This document shows, piece after piece, positions 45,788-55,764 of a stretch of DNA of 64,000 nt. The notes beneath the pieces are model-generated. The model had not been told where the DNA came from, made no database searches, and saw nothing but the letters and a program-made list of their open reading frames with translations. Position 1 is the first letter of the stretch, and each line of letters starts with the position of its first letter. Position numbers and translations under genes: made by a program. The stretch is from the NCBI RefSeq assembly GCF_024198235.1, contig NZ_JAKCFB010000007.1, forward strand, positions 186,001 through 250,000. Direction: 5' to 3'. This stretch comes from Myxococcus dinghuensis (GTDB taxonomy: Bacteria > Myxococcota > Myxococcia > Myxococcales > Myxococcaceae).

Positions 45788-47338
45788 TCAGCGCATCATC
45801 CTCAGGAGGAAGATGTCGCTGCGCGCGGGCGTCTGGCGGCCGGTGCCGAAGTCGGAGGTCCGGTCCGTGTGTCCGAAGAGGACGGCGTCCCCGTTCGCGA
45901 GCAGGCCGACGAAGGGGATGTCCTCCACGCCATACAGCTCGCCGCGCGCGCGGGGCGGGTCGGACAGGTAGAGCCTCAGCCCCACCGAAGCGCCGTCCGC
46001 GCCGTAGCGCAGCGCCACCGGCTGCGCCGAGCCGAGCCCATCCGGCCCCGACTCGCCATCCACGATGAGCGAGTACGTGAAGCCCGCCACCACCAGCCTC
46101 CCGTCCGGCTCCACCGCGAGCGCGCCCGCCAGCAGGCCGTCCCCCAGGTTGCGGCTCCAGCGCTCCCGGCCATTCTTGTCCGCGGACACCAGGAACGGAC
46201 TGGCGCGGTACACGTGTCCCTCGAGCCGCTTCTGTCCCCAGGAGACGGTGCCGAGGAACGAGCCCAGCGCCACCACCGTGCCCTGCGCGTCCACGCCCAC
46301 GTCCTTCAGCGTGCCGCTGGCCTGGTGCAGCGCGTGCACCCACGCGAGCGCCCCGGAGTCCTGGTACACGGCCAGGAACGGGCTGCCGTCCTCCTCCGAG
46401 GTGAAGCGCTGGTTGCCGAAGCGCGCGGCGCCCACGTAGCGGCCGCCCACCACGAGCCGCCCCTGGCCATCCAGGGCGATGGTCGTCACGTCCACCCGCG
46501 AGTCACGCCCGTCCGCGCGCCCGATGGGCACCGCCCGCTCCGCCTTTCCCTCCGGGGAGTAGCGCACCACCATCGCGCCGTCGCCCTCCACCCCCTCGCC
46601 GAGCACCGACCAGCCGGCGGAGTTGAGGGCCACCACCGGCCGCCCCTGCGCGTCCACCGCCAGGTCCATGACGGTGATGCCCTCTCCGTTCACGGGGCTG
46701 GCCCACACCAGGTTGCCGGCGGCGTCCAGCCGCGCCAGGAAGGCGCCGTTGCCCAGCTCCTGGGGCTCGAAGTCCACCACCCCGTCGGCGGCGACCGCGA
46801 GGAAGCAGCCCCCATCCGGCGCGGGCGCCACGCGGGCCTGCACGTTGGCGAACAGCGCCTCGGGGGTCTCCGCCACGCGCACCGCGTAGCCGCGCGTCCA
46901 CGTCGGCTCCCCGGCCTCCGAGTGGCGGGAGAGCACCAGCCGCACCGTGTTGTCCGTGGGCTCGCGCTCCTGGAGGTCATCCAGCTCGTGCACCGCCACG
47001 GTGAGGATGTCGCCGTTGGCGTCGACCGCGGCGCCCAGCGCGAGGTCGTCCTGCGCGGAGCCCTCGCGCGTCAGCCACAGCGTGCTGCCGCTGGTGGGCG
47101 GCGGCGGTGGCGGTCGAGGCTCCAGGGGCGGCGGCGAGGTCCCGGCGTCGGGCGTCTCCCCGCTCGGCGGGGGGACCTCTTCGTCCGGGGGCGGTGTCTC
47201 CTGTTCGGGACAGCCGTTCCGGCACTCCGTGTCGTCATCGGGGGCGTCGCTCTTGCTGCTGCAGCCCACTCCCAACCCCAACCAGCCCAGTGCTGTCGCG
47301 CACACGACAGTCCGGAACCACCACCGCTCCAGATGCAT
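45788..47338 (-). CDS. Surface lipoprotein with beta-propeller-like repeats
   Basis: A 516-residue protein whose signal sequence ends in LGLGVGC. The next 70 residues are a Pro-rich linker with EVPPPS and a polyproline run, typical of a spacer that holds a domain away from the membrane. The rest repeats short blades such as GNLVWASPVNGEGITVMDLAV, GRLVVGGRYVGAARFG and VVALGSFLGTVSWG, like the SBBP/delta-60 repeat proteins of myxobacteria. No catalytic residues are seen. ATG 47338 is preferred over an in-frame start at 47356. It follows the outer-membrane protein gene by 126 bases. Confidence 0.75.
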   Translation of the reverse strand: MHLERWWFRTVVCATALGWLGLGVGCSSKSDAPDDDTECRNGCPEQETPPPDEEVPPPSGETPDAGTSPPPLEPRPPPPPPTSGSTLWLTREGSAQDDLALGAAVDANGDILTVAVHELDDLQEREPTDNTVRLVLSRHSEAGEPTWTRGYAVRVAETPEALFANVQARVAPAPDGGCFLAVAADGVVDFEPQELGNGAFLARLDAAGNLVWASPVNGEGITVMDLAVDAQGRPVVALNSAGWSVLGEGVEGDGAMVVRYSPEGKAERAVPIGRADGRDSRVDVTTIALDGQGRLVVGGRYVGAARFGNQRFTSEEDGSPFLAVYQDSGALAWVHALHQASGTLKDVGVDAQGTVVALGSFLGTVSWGQKRLEGHVYRASPFLVSADKNGRERWSRNLGDGLLAGALAVEPDGRLVVAGFTYSLIVDGESGPDGLGSAQPVALRYGADGASVGLRLYLSDPPRARGELYGVEDIPFVGLLANGDAVLFGHTDRTSDFGTGRQTPARSDIFLLRMMR

Positions 47339-47464
47339 GACGCCCCCTCTGCTCACGGAGGTTCGCCACGCCGGTAGGCGCCAGCAATACCAGGTACGAC
47401 GTCCGCATGCCTGTCCGCTCGCGACGGCGTGGCGCCCCGTCGTCGCGCCACGCCCAGGCGGCCG

Positions 47465-48748
47465 TCAGCGCCAGAAGCCGATGGACAGCCCCACGTTGGT
47501 GTAGCGGCTGGCCAGGTCGAAGGAGGCGCTGATGGACCAGTCCTCCCAGTAGCGCAGCACGAAGACCTCGAAGCCGCCGGTGATGTGGGGCCGGGGGGGA
47601 CGCCCGTCGAAGGGCGAGGGCTCCGCGTACACGCCCGCGCGCAGCCGGACCATGCCCGGCACGGTGTCGTGCTCCACGCCCAGCCGGGGCGCGAACAGGG
47701 TGGTGTGGCCCACCGGCTCCTCCTCCGCCGTGGAGGCGAAGCTGCGCAGCGGCACCGCGTTGTCCACGCTGGACAGCAGGTCCACCTGCGCGCTGATGAG
47801 CCAGCGTCCGGCGGGGGCGTCCTTGGGCTCCTCGTCGGGGACGGGCAGCGCGTCCCCCTCCAGGATGAGCTGCCGCCGCGCGGCGGGGGACAGCCGGTTG
47901 TAGCGCTCCGCGCCCTCGCCCATCCGCCAGCTCGCGCCCAGCGACAGCACCGCGGGCGACACCACCGCGCCGAACAGCGTGCGTCCGGCGAGCACCGGCG
48001 ACTGGCCCTCCTCGCGCCGCCAGTCCGCCACCACCTCCGGGCGCACCGTCACGCCCAGGCGCCAGGGGCGGCCGTGGGGCCGGTACAGCATGTCCACCGC
48101 CACGGCCGTGTCGCCGTAGCGCAGGTCCGGCCCACCCGACGCCAACTGGAAGGTCGCCTGCGCCGCGTAGATGCCCAGCGCGAGGATGAAGTCGTCCTGG
48201 CCGAAGGACACCGCGCCCGCCAGCACCGACTGCGTCATCGACACGCGGATGCGCTCGCCGTCCCCGGCGCACGCCTCCGTGGCGCAGTAGGTGACGGCGC
48301 TGTTGCGCAGCGCGAAGCCGATGCCGAAGCGCTTGTACTGGAGGAGCAGTCCACCGAGCAGCTGCCGGCGGTCCCGCGACGCGTCCGCCTTGCCGTCGTT
48401 GTCCACGTCCCGCGTGCGTCCACTCGTGAACGGCAGGTCCAGCCAGGACAGCGTGACGCCCAGGTCCCAGTCCTTCTCCAGCGTGGGCCCCCGGTGCGCG
48501 AGCGCCGCCAGGTTGCTGGGGAAGCCCGCGGCGCCCTCGGCGATGCCCACGTAGGCCCCGCCCAGCGCCACCACGCGCGCGGAGCCCAGCAGCGCGCCCG
48601 GGTTGAAGTAGAGCCGCTCCGGGCGCGGCTCCACGGGCGTCTCGTCCTGGGCGCTCGCGACGGGCGCCGTCACCAGCACCGCGCCGCACGCCGCCGCGCC
48701 CGCCCACCGCCTCCACCGCTTCGACACCGCCACTCCGGAGGTCTTCAC
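47465..48748 (-). CDS. Outer-membrane beta-barrel protein (FadL-like layout)
   Basis: The 427-residue protein has a signal peptide ending PVASA (about 1-34), then FNPGALLGSARVVALGGAYVGIAEGAAGFPSNLAAL, the GxAxxAxxxxxxxxxNPA-type opening seen in FadL/OmpP1-like channels. The remainder alternates amphipathic strands and ends IGFWR. It could be a channel for hydrophobic compounds, but the match is only in layout. Its ATG overlaps the phhB stop by 4 bases (48748-48745), so translation is probably coupled. Confidence 0.7.
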   Translation of the reverse strand: MKTSGVAVSKRWRRWAGAAACGAVLVTAPVASAQDETPVEPRPERLYFNPGALLGSARVVALGGAYVGIAEGAAGFPSNLAALAHRGPTLEKDWDLGVTLSWLDLPFTSGRTRDVDNDGKADASRDRRQLLGGLLLQYKRFGIGFALRNSAVTYCATEACAGDGERIRVSMTQSVLAGAVSFGQDDFILALGIYAAQATFQLASGGPDLRYGDTAVAVDMLYRPHGRPWRLGVTVRPEVVADWRREEGQSPVLAGRTLFGAVVSPAVLSLGASWRMGEGAERYNRLSPAARRQLILEGDALPVPDEEPKDAPAGRWLISAQVDLLSSVDNAVPLRSFASTAEEEPVGHTTLFAPRLGVEHDTVPGMVRLRAGVYAEPSPFDGRPPRPHITGGFEVFVLRYWEDWSISASFDLASRYTNVGLSIGFWR

Positions 48749-49056
48749 TTCGCCCGCACCACCTCCGCGAAGAGGGCATCCGCTTCGCTGGCGAGCTGGG
48801 TGTCACGGAAGGTGAGGCCCCCGGCGTCGTGCGTGACGAGCGCCAGCGTCACCTTGCGCCACCGGATGTCGATGTCCGGGTGGTGGTCCGCCTTCTCCGC
48901 CGCCTGCGCCACCTTCTCCACGAAGGCGATGCCCGCGAGGAAGGAGGGCGCCTCGTAGGCGCGGCGAATCATCCCGCCCTCGTGCTTCCAGTCGGGGTGC
49001 TGGGCGAGGAAGGTCTGGAGCGCCTCGGGCGTCAGCAGCGTGCGGTCGTGGGCCAT
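48745..49056 (-). CDS. phhB: 4a-hydroxytetrahydrobiopterin dehydratase
   Basis: A 103-residue pterin-4a-carbinolamine dehydratase, which recycles the pterin cofactor of aromatic amino acid hydroxylases. The active-site block is EKADHHPDIDIRWRKVTLAL with the adjacent His-His-Pro, and the ending contains THDAGGLTFRDTQLASEAD. The length is right for the family. No phenylalanine hydroxylase gene is adjacent. It overlaps the outer-membrane protein gene by 4 bases, an unexpected partner for a cytoplasmic enzyme. Confidence 0.92.
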   Translation of the reverse strand: MAHDRTLLTPEALQTFLAQHPDWKHEGGMIRRAYEAPSFLAGIAFVEKVAQAAEKADHHPDIDIRWRKVTLALVTHDAGGLTFRDTQLASEADALFAEVVRAK

Positions 49057-49100
49057 GGCCTCTTCATATCCGCTCCAGCGCCCGAGGAAAGCCGTTGCCG

Positions 49101-50476
49101 TCAGGGCGGAGGAGGCCACGGATAGACGGAAAGCTCGCTCGGGTTGTCCGGGGAGGGCCCCCACACGAAGTGGCTCGAGGCACGGGGGGCGATGCCCGCG
49201 CTGGACGATTTCGGGTGCAGCACGAATGTCACGCCCTGGGTGGATGGGTTCCAGCGGACGGTGGCGAACGGCCCCTGACCCGCCGGGTTGGCCACGAGGG
49301 GCAGGGTGGTGCCGTAGCGCAGCGAGCCCGGGTACAGGGACAACTGGGTCTCGAACTGCACGATGCCCTGGCGCACCATCCCCGTCTCGGTCGCCACGTA
49401 ACGGTAGAGGACATGGACGGGCATCTGCTCCCCGCGCGACTGGGTCTCCCACGTCCACACCACGTCCTCCTCGAACGCGAGCGGGACGCCGGTCAGGTCG
49501 TAGCAGCCCGGGTCGGGCCGGGCCACGTAGCCGCCCGAGGGGCCGAGGACGAAGGGGCAGACGTGGGTGCCGAGGTTGGGCGGCGAGGAGGTGGAGGTGC
49601 TGTGCATGAGCCACAGGGTGGCGCCCGCGCGGAGGGCGACCTGGCTGGCGTTGCCCGTGTCCTCCTTCACCCAGGACGTGGAGGGCGCGGCCTGGACGCC
49701 CTGCTCCGGGGTGAAGGTGTAGCGGTAGAGCCGGCGGGGGGTGAGCAGCAGGTATTCGTCTTCCGTGGCGAGCCGCGCGAAGGCCTCCTGGTTCGAGAGC
49801 GCGTTCGGTGGAAGCGGAGAGGTGCCGGTGAGGGTCAACCCGCCGCTGGCCCCCGCGTCGACGTAGCGCCGCACGCTGCCCTCGGAGGACACCGTCCACA
49901 CCACGTCCCCGGCCACCTTCGTGCTGCTCTCGCCGAACGCGCCGAGGTCCTGGTGCGTGTTCGGGGTGGCCTTCAACGCGACGTCGTCGCACACCCAGGT
50001 GCCGCGTCGCGTGCGGTCGAGATAGAGGCACTCGCGGCCCGGGGTCAGACGCGCCAGCTCCGGGCGGTCGCGGCCGTTCTCGGCGACCTGGACGTCGAAC
50101 TGGTGGAGGCTGCCCACGGGGGCGAACGCGACGATGGCGTGGTGGCGGCCCAGCCGCGTGGGGGTGAAGCGCACGGTGGCGCCCGTCCGGTCCGGCGTCA
50201 GCTCCACGGTGGCCTCCACGGGGAGGTTGTCCGGGTCCGTCAGCGTCACCGTCACCGACTCCGGGAGGGTGTTGGGCGTCAGGGACGTCGTGCCGCAATC
50301 GACGGGCAGCGTCGCGACGGCGGGGACGACGGCCTCCTCGTCGACCGCGAACATGCGCGGCGGCGTCGTGGGCGACGGTGCGCCGACGAGGCACACCTCG
50401 GGTGGCTGGCCCGGGCAGCCGACGCCCGCCAGCGCCAGCAGGGCGACGGCCCAGCGAGCCCCCCGGGCGCGCGGCG

Positions 50477-50480
<4 letters not shown>
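49101..50480 (-). CDS. Putative lipoprotein, function unknown
   Basis: A 459-residue protein with a signal sequence ending LALAGVGC. The mature part begins with an Ig-like beta-sandwich (ESVTVTLTDPDNLPVEATVEL, about 70-130), then a propeller-like stretch with repeated W-containing blades (VVWTVSSEGSVRRYVDAG, ATLWLMHSTS). No enzyme motif is seen. Its ATG overlaps the glpK stop by 4 bases (50480-50477), so it is co-translated with glycerol kinase; why is not clear. Confidence 0.7.
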
Positions 50481-51967
<1,487 letters not shown>

Positions 51968-52047
51968 GGGGTGGGTCCTCCCGACGGTGACGGCGCGTTG
52001 GACGGGAACCTACTCCACGTCCCAGTCGCATGGGGATGCGGCGTCGA

Positions 52048-52078
52048 CTGGCGGATGGGAACAAATCGCTGGCGGATG
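52048..52078. promoter_or_regulatory. Direct repeat CTGGCGGATG with 21-base spacing
   Basis: Two exact 10-base copies, 52048-52057 and 52069-52078, are 21 bases apart, two helical turns. They lie in the divergent region between glpK and the metallo-beta-lactamase-fold gene. AraC-type activators often bind such same-face direct half-sites, and an AraC-family gene lies 1 kb away at 53107-53949. Confidence 0.4.
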
Positions 52079-52166
52079 CGCGCAAGCGCGCCAACGGCCC
52101 CAGAGGCACTGTCCAGCTCGCTCGCCGGGACATGTCGCCCCGGCCCACGACACGAGGACGGACATC

Positions 52167-53132
52167 ATGCGAGTCACCACGAACCTGAAGGCCCTGGCGC
52201 TGGGCGCCGCGCTCTCCACCGGCTGCGCGGGGACGCCCTCCGCGCCGAAGGACTCGGAGGTCCAGCACTACACGAGCGACGCGAACGGCTTCGACACGCA
52301 CTCGTTCTTCTACGACACCGGCGCGGAGGTCGTCGTCTTCGACACGCAGTTCACGGAAGGGGAGGCCCAGAAGGTGCTCGCCGCCATCCGCGCCCGCACG
52401 GACCACCCCATCCGCTATGTGGTCGTCACCCACCCCAACCCGGACAAGTTCAACGGCGCGGCGGTGTTCCAGCGCGAGGGCGCGAAGGTGGTGGCGAGCG
52501 AGGCCACCGCCGCCGCGATTCCCGCCGTCCACGCGTACAAGAAGTACTACTGGGTCAGCGTCGCCCACGCCTTCACGGAGGAGACGTACCCGGCGCAGGC
52601 GAAGGTGGACCTCACGTTCACGGGCACGTTCTCGCTGCCGCTGGAGGGCGACGCGAAGGTGGAGCTGACGGAGCTGAAGCACGCGGGCGTGAGCACCACG
52701 CAGACCGTGGCGTACCTGCCCCAGCGGGAGGCGCTCATCGTCGGCGACCTGGTGCACCACGGCGCCCACGCGTGGCTGGAGGGCGGCATCGTGGACGGCA
52801 AGGTGCGGCCGGACCTCGCGTCGTGGAAGGCCGCGCTGGAGGAGCTGTCCGCGTGGCCGCGCGCCACGGTGTACGGCGGCCGGGGTGTCTCCGCGCCGGT
52901 GGCCGAGGCCATCGCCGCGCAGCAGCGCTACCTGGGCACGGTGGAGTCGCTGGTGTCGGCGTACGCGGCGGAGCTGGGGGGCCGCAAGGCGGAGCTGTGC
53001 GGAGACGCGGCGAGCCCGCACTACGCGGAGCTGACGAAGCGCGCGACGGCGGCCTTCCCCGACTACGCGCTGCCGTACATGGTGCAGTACAGCATCTACG
53101 GGCTGGTCAACCGCGTCGCGTGCGGCGGGTAG
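52167..53132 (+). CDS. Metallo-beta-lactamase-fold lipoprotein with degenerate metal site
   Basis: A 321-residue protein with a signal ending ALSTGC (lipobox-like). The fold is that of MBL hydrolases: FFYDTGAEVVVFDTQF, then VVVTHPNPDKFNG in the place of THxHxDHxxG, so the second and third His are Asn91 and Lys94 while His89 and Asp93 remain. Later ligand positions His172 and Asp194 (IVGDLVHHG) are kept. It may bind one metal, have a different reaction or be non-catalytic. The last 26 bases overlap the convergent AraC gene. Confidence 0.8.
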   Translation: MRVTTNLKALALGAALSTGCAGTPSAPKDSEVQHYTSDANGFDTHSFFYDTGAEVVVFDTQFTEGEAQKVLAAIRARTDHPIRYVVVTHPNPDKFNGAAVFQREGAKVVASEATAAAIPAVHAYKKYYWVSVAHAFTEETYPAQAKVDLTFTGTFSLPLEGDAKVELTELKHAGVSTTQTVAYLPQREALIVGDLVHHGAHAWLEGGIVDGKVRPDLASWKAALEELSAWPRATVYGGRGVSAPVAEAIAAQQRYLGTVESLVSAYAAELGGRKAELCGDAASPHYAELTKRATAAFPDYALPYMVQYSIYGLVNRVACGG

Positions 53133-53949
53133 CGCGCGCCGTCGGGCGGGGTGGCAGCGGCGCGCTCCGGGCCACCCGCTGGCGGAAGTCCCGGGGGCGC
53201 TCGCCCGTGTAGTCCGTGAAGGCGTGGGTGAACGCGGCGAGGCTCTCGAAGCCCACCGCGTAGGCCGTCTGGGTGACGCGGGCGCCGTCCTCTGCGAGCA
53301 GCTCCATGGCGCGCAGCATGCGCGCGTCGTGGAGGAAGCGACGCCACGACGTGCCGGCCTCGTCCTCGAAGCGCCGGGCGAGGGTGCGCTGGGACAGGCC
53401 CGCCGCCTTCGCCGCGCCCGCGAGCGTCGCCGCGCCCGAAAGCCGCGCCAGGGTGTAGGCCATGGCGCGCTCCAGCTCCGGCGTCCGGGCCCGGGGTAGG
53501 CGCCAGTCGCGCGGCTCCGCGGACCACTCCGTGAGCAGGTGGCCGAGGGTGGAGAAGAAGCTCTCCGCCACCACGTCCCTCGGCGCGCGCTCCGGTCCCC
53601 AGCGCGTGGAGTACAGCAGCATCTCCCGCGCGAGCGGTGGCAGGACGAAGACGCGGCACGCGCCCTCCGGCGTCAGCGGGACTCGCGAGGGCTCCAGGTA
53701 CACCGTGCACAGGGTGGCCGGCTGGGTGGCGCGCACGCGGTGGCGCGTGCCTCCGGCGAGCCAGGCCGCGCGCTGGGGGGGCAGGAGCCACTGGGCCTCG
53801 GCGACCTCCAGGTGGAGCGCGCCGCGCGCCGCGTACAGCAACTGGTGGCGCTTGTGCGTGTGCCAGCCGGAGGTGAACGGGGTCAGCTCGTCGGTGAGGC
53901 AGAAGGCGGAGGCGGGCGCCGCGTCCACGTCCACCAGGGGCTTGGGCAC
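53107..53949 (-). CDS. AraC-family transcriptional regulator
   Basis: The 280-residue protein has an N-terminal cupin sensor (about 20-110, with SGWHTHKRHQLLYAARGALHLEV) and a C-terminal pair of helix-turn-helix motifs (about 165-260): LAGAAKAAGLSQRTLARRFEDE and VTQTAYAVGFESLAAFTHAFTDYTGERPRDFRQ, the second being the AraC signature. It ends in an Arg-rich tail. The two convergent genes overlap by 26 bases. Its target is unknown; the direct repeats at 52048-52078 are a candidate site. Confidence 0.9.
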   Translation of the reverse strand: MPKPLVDVDAAPASAFCLTDELTPFTSGWHTHKRHQLLYAARGALHLEVAEAQWLLPPQRAAWLAGGTRHRVRATQPATLCTVYLEPSRVPLTPEGACRVFVLPPLAREMLLYSTRWGPERAPRDVVAESFFSTLGHLLTEWSAEPRDWRLPRARTPELERAMAYTLARLSGAATLAGAAKAAGLSQRTLARRFEDEAGTSWRRFLHDARMLRAMELLAEDGARVTQTAYAVGFESLAAFTHAFTDYTGERPRDFRQRVARSAPLPPRPTARATRRTRRG

Positions 53950-54000
53950 CGCGACGTCCTCCCGGGTGCGCGAGACAGGGGCGCACCCGGGAGGAGCATA

Positions 54001-55689
54001 TCAACGGCGCCGGTACCAGCTGTTCTCGCAGGCGTTGGCCCGCGTGGCGAAGACGGTGCGGTTGCCGCCCGCGCTCCACTTCGACTGGAACGCCACGCAG
54101 CGCGCCTCCGGGTAGAAGGCGCAGGTGTTCGGGAAGAAGCAGTCCATGACGTCCCGGAGGTGGTTCTCCATCGCGGTGCTGAAGCCCTGGGCCGCGGTGC
54201 CGGAGCGCCCCAGCGCCCCCATGATGTCGCCGCCGGGCTGGGCCGCGTTGACGACGATGAGCCCACCGTTCGTCTTGCCGATGTAGCAGCCCGTGTTGCC
54301 GGTGCACGACTGGCCGATGTCGTAGTTCGTCACCGTGGCGGGAGCACATGCGCGTCCGCCGAACCAGGCGAGGCCCGGGTCGCTCAAGCCGCTCAGCTTC
54401 AGGCAGCGGGGGCTGCTGCCTTGCGCCTGATGCGCCTGGCACGTGGTCGCGTCGTAGCTCCAGCAGGCCGCGTTCGGGTCCGCCGCCATCTGGGTGATGA
54501 GCTGGTTCACCGTCGACGCGGAGCCACACCAGGACGGACAGCCGATGGGGTCCATGTTGGGGGCGAACACCGTCTGCACCGTCGCCCCGGCGTCCGTCGG
54601 GAGGATGTACTCCTCCGTGAGCTGACCGATGCCGTGGCCGAGCAGCTCGTGCTGGAGGATGCCGCGCGAGAAGTCATGCTGCCAGGGCTGGCCCGGGGAG
54701 GGGCGCGGCATGTCTCCGCCGAAGTAGGTCGCGCCATAGGAGGCATAGGAGCCCGTCTTGACCGAGATCTGCGCGTCGATGTTGGCGCAGTACAGGAAGC
54801 CCTTCGCCGCGCGAGGGTCCGTCGCGGGGTTCTCCACCGCGACGTAGAAGTTCATCTGCCCGTAGTACGCGTTGAAGGGGACGGTCTGCGCCAGCGGCGC
54901 CGTCTGACGCCCGCCGGCCTGGGGTGGACCGCTGGGGTCCTCGAGGACGCGGCGCACGTTCTCCTTCAGGGTGAGCAGGGCCGGGTCGGCCAGGTAGTCA
55001 CTCCAGAACGAGCCGGTGGCGCCAGCCGTGCCCGTCTCCTGGATGATGACGTTGAACTGGTTGCGCAGCCCGTAGCCCTGCTTCTCCGTGCCGAGCACCT
55101 GACAGCGCCCGGGGCAGAGCACGTTCGTGGTCGGCATCGGATACCAGGCCTTCGTCTCCTCGACGGTGCCGTTGAGGATGAAGGTCACGTCGTCCTTCTT
55201 CTCCGGGAAGCCGAGCCCTTGTATCGAAGCGGAGGCGAACATCCGGCCGTGCTCGTAACGCGCGTTGTTCACGACGAGCTGCGCGCTGCCGTCCCAGCCG
55301 CCGTAACGCGTGGACACCTCCAGGTAGTAGTAGCTGCCGTGCGTCAGGTTCACGCCCAGGGGGAAGTTGAACCAGTTGCGCTGGTTGGTGCCGAGCGTGA
55401 GGCTGAGCGGGTACTGCTGTGAGAAGACCTCGTTGAGACAGCCGTCGAGGACACGCAGGCGCAGCCAGTCGTCCTGCTTCGATGCGTACACCGGCCCCGA
55501 GAACTGCAGCGACACATCCGTCGCGCGGTCCACGTGGTTCATGAAGAGCTGCAGGACGGGACGGTCCGGGGTGATGCCGACGAAGGTTCGGGAGTTGTCG
55601 CTGCTGGTGTTGACATTCAAGCGGCTGACCGGTGCCGCCAATGACAGCCACGGCAGCACGATGGCCGCGAGGACGACGAGACGACGCAT
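54001..55689 (-). CDS. Secreted M64-like metalloprotease candidate
   Basis: A 562-residue exported protein with a signal peptide (about 1-19), an N-terminal beta-sandwich (about 25-150) and a protease-like part. Residues 344-361 read ILQHELLGHGIGQLTEEY, like the HExGHxxxxLxDEY motif of IgA-peptidase M64, but with one extra residue between the first His-Glu and the Gly-His. Many cysteines in the C-terminal third suggest disulfides. I infer a secreted protease; the shifted motif leaves activity in doubt. It is preceded by SD AGGGGG next to a hairpin. Confidence 0.6.
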   Translation of the reverse strand: MRRLVVLAAIVLPWLSLAAPVSRLNVNTSSDNSRTFVGITPDRPVLQLFMNHVDRATDVSLQFSGPVYASKQDDWLRLRVLDGCLNEVFSQQYPLSLTLGTNQRNWFNFPLGVNLTHGSYYYLEVSTRYGGWDGSAQLVVNNARYEHGRMFASASIQGLGFPEKKDDVTFILNGTVEETKAWYPMPTTNVLCPGRCQVLGTEKQGYGLRNQFNVIIQETGTAGATGSFWSDYLADPALLTLKENVRRVLEDPSGPPQAGGRQTAPLAQTVPFNAYYGQMNFYVAVENPATDPRAAKGFLYCANIDAQISVKTGSYASYGATYFGGDMPRPSPGQPWQHDFSRGILQHELLGHGIGQLTEEYILPTDAGATVQTVFAPNMDPIGCPSWCGSASTVNQLITQMAADPNAACWSYDATTCQAHQAQGSSPRCLKLSGLSDPGLAWFGGRACAPATVTNYDIGQSCTGNTGCYIGKTNGGLIVVNAAQPGGDIMGALGRSGTAAQGFSTAMENHLRDVMDCFFPNTCAFYPEARCVAFQSKWSAGGNRTVFATRANACENSWYRRR

Positions 55690-55701
55690 GAGGATCCCCC
55701 T

Positions 55702-55720
55702 CCAGGAGAACGACTCCTGG
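55702..55720 (-). promoter_or_regulatory. Hairpin next to the ribosome-binding site of the M64-like gene
   Basis: A perfect 7-bp stem (55702-55708 with 55714-55720) and 5-base loop end directly before the Shine-Dalgarno AGGGGG of the gene starting at 55689. It could end the upstream transcript or affect translation. Confidence 0.35.
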
Positions 55721-55764
55721 CTATACGGGCGTCCCCCGTTTCCTTCGCCCGCGCATGTCGGGGC

